From positions 1 to 56,362 of the forward strand of contig CALKIA010000677.1 of assembly GCA_937988705.1 (NCBI GenBank): 56,362 nucleotides of DNA, given 5' to 3'. The stretch is from an uncultured Chloroflexota bacterium (GTDB lineage: Bacteria > Chloroflexota > Anaerolineae > Aggregatilineales > Phototrophicaceae). The position numbers and the translations under genes are program-made. A model generated the notes under the pieces. The model made no database searches. It was not told the origin of the DNA and saw only the letters and a program-made list of their open reading frames with translations. Of the stretch, positions 27,205 to 34,910 are shown in pieces (the stretch's first letter is position 1; the number at the start of each line of letters is the position of its first letter).

Positions 27205-30200
27205 ATGGACTATTGCATACTTCGGGTTGACGTGATGAACGATTTACCAATGGGTTATCCCCGGCGCGAGGCCGATTTTGATGTATTGCCCGGTTTTCAG
27301 AATCCGCCAGCGGGCTATGGCGAGGTGGCGTTTTACTGGTGGTTGGGTGAACCGCTCACTCGTGAACGCCTGACATGGCAGCTTGATCAGCTCACCCGGC
27401 GCGGCATCAGCGGCTTGCAGATCAACTATGCGCATAGCGATCTCGGCGGCCTGACGTGGGGTCTCAGTTATCCGAGCGAGCCCCCGTTATTCAGCAGCGA
27501 ATGGTGGGCGTTATTCGATTGGTTCGTGAAGGAAGCGAGTCACCGGGGCATTTCCGTCAGTGTGAGCGACTATACGCTCGGGGTGGGTCAGGGTTGGTAT
27601 CTCGACGAGATCGCCGCCATTTACCCGGACATGCGTGGCAAAACACTGCGCCTGACGTCACACACGGTGAAGCAGGGCGAAAGGCTGGACGTAGGTTTGC
27701 CGGAAGACTGGATCAGCGTGATGGCGTACCCGCTCGAAGGCGCGTGGGTGGAAAACGGCATCGATCTGCGCCCCCTAGTCAGCGCGAGCCAACTCCGCTG
27801 GACGCCGCCAGAAGCTGATTGGCAGGTGGCGGTGGTATCGGCGGAAACGGTGACGCGTTCGCTCGATCCGATGCACCCGGCCAGCGGCAGAGAGACGATC
27901 AACCGCTTTTTCCAGCGCTTTGCCGATCACCATCCCGATCAGCCGGGACGGGGGCTAAACTTCTTCTTCTCCGATGAACTCAACTTTGGCGTGTCGGGCA
28001 AGCTGTGGACAACGCACTTTGCCCGGGAATTCCGGCGGCGTAAAGGTTATGACCTGATCCCGGAACTGCCCGCCCTCTGGCTCGATTTGGGCGCGAGAAC
28101 CGCCAAAGTCCGCCTCGACTACAACGATGTGCTGGTTACGCTCTCGGAAGAAGGCTACTTCAAGCCGCTGTATGAGTGGCATCAGCGGCGCGGCATGATG
28201 TTTGGCTGTGATCACGGCGGGCGCGGCCTGACCGTCGATGAGTTCGGCGATTATTTTCGCACGCAGCGCTGGAATCAAGCGCCGGGCTGCGATCAGCCAT
28301 TCCTGCAAACAGATCTGATCAAGAACAAAGTCGCCGCGTCGATTGCCCACCTCTACGAGCGTCAGCGCGTGTGGCTGGAAGGCTTCCATTCCAGCGGATG
28401 GGGGACATCAACCGTTGACCTCACCCGTGCCAGCCTGATCAATTACGCGCACGGGCAAAACCTGCTCAGTTTGCACGGGCTGTACTACTCAACACGCGGC
28501 GGGTGGTGGGAATGGGCACCGCCATGCAATCACTTTCGGATGCCGTATTGGGCGCATTTCGGAACCTATCTGGCGGCCATGGAGCGCCTGAGCTACCTGC
28601 TGAGTCAGGGTGTGCACCGCTGCGATGTGGCAATTCTCTACCCGGTCGCAGCCGTCGAAGCCGGTTTGGATGGGCAGACGGCAGTCGAAGCGAGCTTTGA
28701 TCTAGGGCGCGCTATCTACGCCGAGGGTATCGACTTCGACTTCATCGACTTTGAGTCGCTGGATCGCGCGGTGATCGATGGGAACGAACTCACAGTCGCG
28801 GGTGAACGTTTCCGCGTTTTGATTCTGCCTTCAATGCGGGCTGTGCGGTATTCGACGCTTGAGAAAGCTGCGGCGTTTCAACGCTCTGGCGGCAGTGTGC
28901 TGCTCGTGGGGGCACTCCCCGAAGCCAGTGACCGCCTCGGCGCCAATGACCCGGACCTCGATCAACTCGTTAGGGAACTAACCAGCCACCAACCTGCCGT
29001 GGTTAGTTCAGTCGATGTGATCACGCATATTCGCGCCGCGTTCCCACCTGATTTTGCCGTCGAAACGGCTGTGGGATCGTCGAGTGAACCGCTTGGGGTT
29101 ATACACCGTCGCATCGGTGCGCGCGACCTGTACGCCGTCTATGGTGTGGCAAAAGAGACACTGTGCTATTTTCGGACGCATGGGCACATTGAACAGTGGG
29201 ATATGTGGACAGGAAGCACCCGTCCGCTATATGGGGTGAAGACCGATCAACATGGGACATATGTGCGCCTGCCGTTGACCGAACACGAACTGCAGTTGAT
29301 CGTGTTCGCGCCGGACGACAGCCCCTTCCTGATCGACATACCGGGGGTCGAGCAAGTCGCGGTCAGCGAACACGGCTGTGTGACCGGGGTGGTCGCGGCC
29401 GGTGGCACCTATCACGGAACGATTCAACAGGACGGAATGTCACGAACGGTCAGCGGGACGGCTGAACCGCCTCCCGCTGAGGTGGTCTTCGACCGCACGT
29501 GGCGCTTTGAACTTGTGCCAACGCTCGATAACCACTGGGGTGATTTTCGCCTGCCCGCGACTGATCGTCTGATCGGCTCGGAGATTCGGCGCTCCCGCTA
29601 CCAGTTCGATCCGCTGCATATTGGTGCTGCATCAGGTTGGATGTCCCCCGATTTTGATGATGCTGCGTGGACAAAAACCACAATGGGCTTTGGGCGGCAG
29701 TTCTGGAAGCTCGGTCCGCTGCCGGACGACGATATGATGACTCTCGAAACCTCGCTGCGCCAACTTGCCGCCATTGATCCCCATGCCCCCGTCGAATGGA
29801 ATGGGAAGTGCTATGCATGGCAATCCTATGAGTTTTCCTGGCGCGATGGGATCGAAGATGACCCCGGACATCAAGGCTATCATGGACTCAAGGGGGAAGT
29901 TCACGATGATACGATTGCTTTAGGGCGCAGCGAACAAACGCATACTGCGATTGCTCGCGTGCCGGAAGCAGGCGGCACACGTTACTTTCTCTGGACAACG
30001 GTCGCTGCCGAGCAACGCTGCACCGTGAAAGTGCTGTGCGGTGGATTACTACCGAGTCGGCTGTGGATCGATGGTGTGCCGCTGGCGCTTGATGCCGAAA
30101 ATATAGCCTTGTCCAGCGGAAAGCATTCGTTTCTGCTCCTTTATGACGATGTGGGGCGTGGGTACTGCTTCCTTGCGGATCAGTCGTTCCAGCGTCCGCC

Positions 30201-30945
30201 GCTCGACCCGCACAGCGCAGCTCTACGGTGGTACAACACCCCCGGCATTTTGCCGTTTGATACGCAGCCTGCAGATAGTGCTCCGCTTGGCTGGTATCGC
30301 TTTACGAGCGCGCCCGGCTTGCACTCTCTGGCGTTGCGCGCTTACGGCAAGGGGCGCTTGTGGGTTAATGGACAGGAATGCACGCTGGAAACTGAACTGA
30401 TCGATGGGGATGTAATTGGTTACCGCGCGATACTTCCCACGGCAATTCAGAAACCAGCACAGGTCACGATCTGTATTGAACACGCTGCCGGGCGTTACGA
30501 TGGCGCGGCGATCCCCGATCCGATTGAACTGGAGTGCGAGGAGGGGCTGCTGGCATGTGGCGACTGGTCACAAGTGGATGGACTACACACCTACTCGGGC
30601 GGGGCATGGTACCGACAAGAAATCGTGCTCTCCGAAACACAAGCCGCCAGCCCAGCCCAGCTCGACCTTGGGGCTGTAGTTTCGACTGCGCTCGTCCGGA
30701 TCAACGATGTGACCATTGGTACACGCATTGCGCCACCGTGGACATTTGATCTCGCTGGTGTGCTGCGGGCGGGACTCAATCGCGTCGAAATCTGTGTTTA
30801 TAACACGCTGGCAAACCACTACCAGACGATCCCGACCCGGTTTCGTGGCGCGCCTGTCAGCGGATTGATGGGCGATGTGCGGCTGAAGTTCTACAGCCGC
30901 ATTCAGCTCGAGGCCTCGAAGGCTGGACAGCAAGCTGCTGAATAG
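27205..30945 (+). CDS. GH106-like putative alpha-L-rhamnosidase with C-terminal galactose-binding-type domains
   Basis: 1246 residues from ATG 27205; ATGs at 27235 and 27250 are also possible, and the start is not settled by a strong ribosome site. There is no signal peptide. The N-terminus (FYWWLGEPLTRERLTWQLDQ, then LTRRGISGLQINY) fits the barrel of the GH106-type family. Acidic candidates are E258 (FFFSDELNFG) and E392 (LEGFHSSGWG). A middle domain (ERFRVLILPSMRAVR; GGSVLLVGALPEA) resembles the GATase-like domain of these enzymes. The end (GLNRVEICVYNTLANHYQ) looks like a jelly-roll sugar-binding domain. GH106 enzymes release alpha-L-rhamnose. It closes the Opp/Dpp-type operon. Confidence 0.65.
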   Translation: MDYCILRVDVMNDLPMGYPRREADFDVLPGFQNPPAGYGEVAFYWWLGEPLTRERLTWQLDQLTRRGISGLQINYAHSDLGGLTWGLSYPSEPPLFSSEWWALFDWFVKEASHRGISVSVSDYTLGVGQGWYLDEIAAIYPDMRGKTLRLTSHTVKQGERLDVGLPEDWISVMAYPLEGAWVENGIDLRPLVSASQLRWTPPEADWQVAVVSAETVTRSLDPMHPASGRETINRFFQRFADHHPDQPGRGLNFFFSDELNFGVSGKLWTTHFAREFRRRKGYDLIPELPALWLDLGARTAKVRLDYNDVLVTLSEEGYFKPLYEWHQRRGMMFGCDHGGRGLTVDEFGDYFRTQRWNQAPGCDQPFLQTDLIKNKVAASIAHLYERQRVWLEGFHSSGWGTSTVDLTRASLINYAHGQNLLSLHGLYYSTRGGWWEWAPPCNHFRMPYWAHFGTYLAAMERLSYLLSQGVHRCDVAILYPVAAVEAGLDGQTAVEASFDLGRAIYAEGIDFDFIDFESLDRAVIDGNELTVAGERFRVLILPSMRAVRYSTLEKAAAFQRSGGSVLLVGALPEASDRLGANDPDLDQLVRELTSHQPAVVSSVDVITHIRAAFPPDFAVETAVGSSSEPLGVIHRRIGARDLYAVYGVAKETLCYFRTHGHIEQWDMWTGSTRPLYGVKTDQHGTYVRLPLTEHELQLIVFAPDDSPFLIDIPGVEQVAVSEHGCVTGVVAAGGTYHGTIQQDGMSRTVSGTAEPPPAEVVFDRTWRFELVPTLDNHWGDFRLPATDRLIGSEIRRSRYQFDPLHIGAASGWMSPDFDDAAWTKTTMGFGRQFWKLGPLPDDDMMTLETSLRQLAAIDPHAPVEWNGKCYAWQSYEFSWRDGIEDDPGHQGYHGLKGEVHDDTIALGRSEQTHTAIARVPEAGGTRYFLWTTVAAEQRCTVKVLCGGLLPSRLWIDGVPLALDAENIALSSGKHSFLLLYDDVGRGYCFLADQSFQRPPLDPHSAALRWYNTPGILPFDTQPADSAPLGWYRFTSAPGLHSLALRAYGKGRLWVNGQECTLETELIDGDVIGYRAILPTAIQKPAQVTICIEHAAGRYDGAAIPDPIELECEEGLLACGDWSQVDGLHTYSGGAWYRQEIVLSETQAASPAQLDLGAVVSTALVRINDVTIGTRIAPPWTFDLAGVLRAGLNRVEICVYNTLANHYQTIPTRFRGAPVSGLMGDVRLKFYSRIQLEASKAGQQAAE

Positions 30946-30946
30946 G

Positions 30947-30976
30947 TTGTTTGAATCTGTTCTCGCTACGTACAAT
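30947..30976 (+). promoter_or_regulatory. Candidate sigma-70 promoter for the hybrid sensor-regulator
   Basis: TTGTTT (30947-30952) and TACAAT (30971-30976) are 18 bases apart, starting one base after the GH106-like stop. This would place transcription start near 30983, giving a short leader to the gene at 31011. The -35 match is weak. Confidence 0.4.
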
Positions 30977-31010
30977 GCAAGGATGAGTAAGTACGGTCAG
31001 AGTTGGTCGT

Positions 31011-34000
31011 GTGAATATCGAGCATAAAATGCATGCAACAATGTCAGCCGAACGCTCTACAATTGCCTTTTTGACCCGGTCACTGGCAGAAGGCACTCCG
31101 ATCACCGCGTGGGGCGAGATGGTAAACTTCGCGCAAAACCACGATTTCAATCTACTGATCGTCGTCGGTCGAATGCTGCAGCTCACGGCTGCTGTTCCCT
31201 CCCCCAACACCCTCTATCAACTGGTTACTCCCAATTCTGCCGATGGTGTGATTATCTCCGGCGGTTTGGGGCATTATGTTGGGATGCAAACTTTGCAGGA
31301 TTTTTGCGAGCTGTTTGCACCGCTTCCCGTAGTCTGTACTGATATGCTCCTCGATCAGTATCCTGGGGTGACTACGCAGTTCTATGGGGGAATGCGAACG
31401 CTGATGCACCACCTCATCCACGATCACGGCTACCGTCGGATCGCCTTCATCCGCGGATCAGTCAGTTCAGTACCGGGTGAAGATCGGTATCGGGCTTATA
31501 CCAACAGTCTCGCTGAAGCTGGCTTGCCCTTCGATCCACTCCTGGTGGCACCCGGCGACTTCTTTGCCCCGTCAGGCGAGAACGCCGTCCGTTTGCTGAT
31601 CGATGAACGCCGTGTCCACTTTGACGCGTTGGTCGCCGCCAACGATGATATGGCGATTGATGCGATGCAAGCCCTGCAAGCGCGGGCGATCCGCGTGCCA
31701 GAGGATATTGCGGTTGCCGGGTTTGATGATCTCGTGATCGCCCGATCAATGACGCCCCCGTTGACGACTGTCCATCTCTCGACAGGCGCTGAGACGCGCA
31801 GTGCGGCGGAACTACTGGTGGCCGGACTGAATGGCGAACCCGTTCAGCACCGGGTGGATATTCCCGTCCAACTGATCATTCGCCAATCGTGTGGCTGCAA
31901 ATCGGCCGCGCTGGCTGATTTTGAAGTTCCTAGTCAAAGCGTCGTCACGGTTAACCCAGCAACGCTCACGGAAAAACGGACGTTAATCGCCAACCAGATG
32001 ATCAGTGCGTGCAACGATGCGTTGTCAGCGGCGGAAAGCGACCTGCTCTACAAGTGGCACGATACGTTTGTTAGCGATTTGCAGGGCACGACTGGTGAAT
32101 TTAAGCAGTTTCTGACCGAATTCGTCGCCCCGCTGGGGACTGTACGCGTCAACCATACCACATGGCAATCGCTTCTTTCCGTCCATCGCCGTCACGTTCG
32201 CCCCCTGTTGACCGACCCGATTGAGCTGCTGCGCGCAGAGAATCTCTGGCAGTATGGGCGGGTATTTCTGGCCGAGATCGCCCTGAACCTTGAGGCGCAG
32301 CGAGAATATCGACAAGCTCAACTGGATGCGGCGCTGCGTTCGGTGGGTGAGAACCTCATCACCACCTTTGATCTCAAGGGGTTAAGCGAAACCATCGTGC
32401 GCGACTTTTCGAAACTGGGAATTCCGGCGTGTTATGTCGCGCTGTATGCAGAGAATGCCGCCGCGCCGAACCGCATTCCTGAACACGCGCGCTTGATCCT
32501 TGCCTATAACGCAAGTGGAATTGTCCCCCTTGCGCCAGAGGGGCGTTCGTTTGCCATTCGTGAAGTTGTGCCGCCGGAATATCTACCTCCCCGAAGCGCC
32601 CGTTCGAACTTAGCCGTGCTGCCGCTCCAATTCCGTAACGAGCATTTCGGATATGTCGTCTTTGAAGTCGGACCGCTCAATGGCTTCGTGTATGAGACAT
32701 TGAGTCTGCATTTGAGCAGCGCGCTCAAAGGGGCACTACTCGTCGAACAGATGAAAGATCTGTACACTGAGGCGGTGCGCGCTAAAACCCTCGCGGAAAA
32801 AGCCAACCAGCTCAAGACGCAGCTGCTCGCCAACGTCAGCCATGAACTGAGGACACCCCTCAATGTGATTCTCAGCTACAGTCGGCTGGCGCTGGACGAG
32901 CGGCACGACAGTCAAGCCCCACAGGCGTTACGCGCAGATCTTGAGCATATTCATGACTCCGGTCAGCACCTAATCCGGCTGATCAACGATTTGCTGGATC
33001 TGTCGCGGGCGGACATCGGTGAGCTTGACTTGTACCCGGAAACAATCGTCATGCGTCCGTTTCTTGAGCAGACTTTTCGAACTATGCTGGATAGCAGCAG
33101 TCCGGTTGCCGGCGTCATATGGAAGCTGGAACTGCCACCGCGCTTACCCGTCATTCAAGCGGATCCGACGCGGTTGCGGCAGATCATCTTCAACCTTTTG
33201 AGTAACGCAAGTAAGTTCACTGATGCTGGTGAAGTTGTGCTCGGTGCCGACGTCATTCCCCCGCATTTTCATATCTGGGTTCGCGACACAGGCTACGGCA
33301 TTCCCATTGACCAACAGGAACGCATCTTTGAACCATTCTTCTCCGAAAGCCAGGTCAATCACCGTCCGGAGGGGATTGGACTAGGATTGACGATCACGCG
33401 CCGTTTGATCGCATTGCATGGTGGATCACTACTGTTAGAAAGCCAACCGGGCAAAGGCAGCACTTTCCACATCTATCTTCCGCTGCCCAATTTAAGTGGA
33501 CGCACCATGGATGTCATCCCGCAGCCTACTGATCGGAAACAACGCTCGGTTCTGCTCATTTCCCCACTGGACTTGCCGCCGCTCGAATTCGTCAACCTTG
33601 CGCGGAAATCTAACGCAGACACCATTATGGTCTCATCTGTTGAAGCCTTGAATCAGGCAATCGCCGATGGGCTGCCCATTGTGCTGGCATGGGATATGGA
33701 TCACGCACGTCCCGGTGACTGGCTTATCATTCAGCACGCGCGCCATCATCCACGGCTCTGCCAGATTCCGTTCATACTCTACCGTGATAAACGAGCAGAG
33801 GGTGATGCAGCGGGCGCTGAGTTGACCAATGTGCTGCTCAAGCCGCTGAGCATGCAGAATCTGTCTGATTTGATTCAGTCACTGGCTCCCTTGCCGGCTG
33901 GCGCGCCGATCCTCGTCGTCGACGATGATGCACAAGCGCGCGAGATTTATCTACGCTTGTTGTCGGAAAGATTGGCCGGCTACCCGGTGATGACAGCGGA

Positions 34001-34652
34001 AAACGGCGAAGTCGCATTGGATGTGCTGAAAACAGTGACCCCGAGTCTGATACTCCTCGATTTATCGATGCCGAAGGTCGATGGATTTCGGGTACTCGAA
34101 GTTGTACGCAGCAGTCCCCGAATGGGTTCAACGCCGATAGTGGTGTTAACGGGCAGGCTGTTATCCTTTGAAGACATCAAGCGTCTGGATTATGGTAATG
34201 TGATGCTCCAATTCAAAAACATCCATTCCGATGAGGAGTTGGTAGCGAGTATTCAGCACATATTCGACGGAGAGAGAGCTTTACCCCAACAATCCAGTCA
34301 ATTAGTCAAGCAGGCGTTAGCCTATATGCAGCAGAACTTCGCGTATACTTTGTCTCGTGCGGAGATCGCCTCCGCAGTGGGGGTGAGCGAGGATTACCTC
34401 AGTCGGATTTTTGGCAAAGAAATGGGTATCCCACCCTGGGAATATCTGAATCGCTACCGTATTTTGCGGGCCAAACACCTGCTCATGCAGGCGGATATCA
34501 GCATCACACGGATCGCCAGTGAAGTCGGTTTTGATGACCCCGCTTACTTCAGCCGCGTATTCCAAAAGACCGCCGGATGTTCGCCGCGTGATTATCGCTT
34601 GCTGCACCGTTCGTTGAGAGTGTCGCCGTCCCCCACACTCTCTGACAACTGA
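31011..34652 (+). CDS. One-piece hybrid sensor-regulator: LacI-type sugar domain, GAF-like, HisKA, HATPase, pseudo-receiver, receiver, AraC HTH
   Basis: 1213 residues from GTG 31011; ATGs at 31029 and 31041 are alternatives and no ribosome site decides. There are no membrane segments. Residues about 10-290 form a LacI/GalR-type periplasmic-binding fold (ADGVIISGG; GYRRIAFIRG; VAANDDMAIDAMQAL; VAGFDDLVIARSMTPPLTTV) but lack the N-terminal HTH of that family. Next come a GAF-like region (about 440-580), HisKA with H611 (NVSHELRTPLNVILSY), HATPase (NLLSNASKFTD; DTGYGIP; GIGLGLTITRRL), a receiver-like domain with the acceptor Asp replaced, a true receiver (VLVVDDD-type, D1017 in LILLDLSMPKVDG) and an AraC-type HTH (about 1100-1205). 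It probably senses a cytoplasmic sugar and activates the adjacent rhamnosidase genes. Confidence 0.88.
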   Translation: MNIEHKMHATMSAERSTIAFLTRSLAEGTPITAWGEMVNFAQNHDFNLLIVVGRMLQLTAAVPSPNTLYQLVTPNSADGVIISGGLGHYVGMQTLQDFCELFAPLPVVCTDMLLDQYPGVTTQFYGGMRTLMHHLIHDHGYRRIAFIRGSVSSVPGEDRYRAYTNSLAEAGLPFDPLLVAPGDFFAPSGENAVRLLIDERRVHFDALVAANDDMAIDAMQALQARAIRVPEDIAVAGFDDLVIARSMTPPLTTVHLSTGAETRSAAELLVAGLNGEPVQHRVDIPVQLIIRQSCGCKSAALADFEVPSQSVVTVNPATLTEKRTLIANQMISACNDALSAAESDLLYKWHDTFVSDLQGTTGEFKQFLTEFVAPLGTVRVNHTTWQSLLSVHRRHVRPLLTDPIELLRAENLWQYGRVFLAEIALNLEAQREYRQAQLDAALRSVGENLITTFDLKGLSETIVRDFSKLGIPACYVALYAENAAAPNRIPEHARLILAYNASGIVPLAPEGRSFAIREVVPPEYLPPRSARSNLAVLPLQFRNEHFGYVVFEVGPLNGFVYETLSLHLSSALKGALLVEQMKDLYTEAVRAKTLAEKANQLKTQLLANVSHELRTPLNVILSYSRLALDERHDSQAPQALRADLEHIHDSGQHLIRLINDLLDLSRADIGELDLYPETIVMRPFLEQTFRTMLDSSSPVAGVIWKLELPPRLPVIQADPTRLRQIIFNLLSNASKFTDAGEVVLGADVIPPHFHIWVRDTGYGIPIDQQERIFEPFFSESQVNHRPEGIGLGLTITRRLIALHGGSLLLESQPGKGSTFHIYLPLPNLSGRTMDVIPQPTDRKQRSVLLISPLDLPPLEFVNLARKSNADTIMVSSVEALNQAIADGLPIVLAWDMDHARPGDWLIIQHARHHPRLCQIPFILYRDKRAEGDAAGAELTNVLLKPLSMQNLSDLIQSLAPLPAGAPILVVDDDAQAREIYLRLLSERLAGYPVMTAENGEVALDVLKTVTPSLILLDLSMPKVDGFRVLEVVRSSPRMGSTPIVVLTGRLLSFEDIKRLDYGNVMLQFKNIHSDEELVASIQHIFDGERALPQQSSQLVKQALAYMQQNFAYTLSRAEIASAVGVSEDYLSRIFGKEMGIPPWEYLNRYRILRAKHLLMQADISITRIASEVGFDDPAYFSRVFQKTAGCSPRDYRLLHRSLRVSPSPTLSDN

Positions 34653-34910
34653 CCAAGCCTGCCCCACAGCCGGTTCAATCGTCGAGACTCAAACACGTCT
34701 TAGCGGAATTGAGCGCGCTTTTTCTCCAGTGCTCCTCGTGTCCCGACCACTATCCTGTGCACAACCAAATTGTCTTCGGATAGAACGAGGATAACGCAAA
34801 TATCCAAATACCACGGCAGAAATATCCTTTGATCAAGGAACGCGCTGGCGTAAAGTCAGAAACAAAGAGTCTGTTTTTTCCCCTATCTGAACACAGGCAG
34901 TAGGTGAATT
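34653..34910 (+). other. Intergenic leader before the GH78 gene
   Basis: 258 bases with no gene and no clear operator or terminator by eye. It is the likely binding region for the AraC-type output domain just upstream (inference). TAGGTGA at 34902-34908 is the likely ribosome site of the next gene. Confidence 0.3.
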
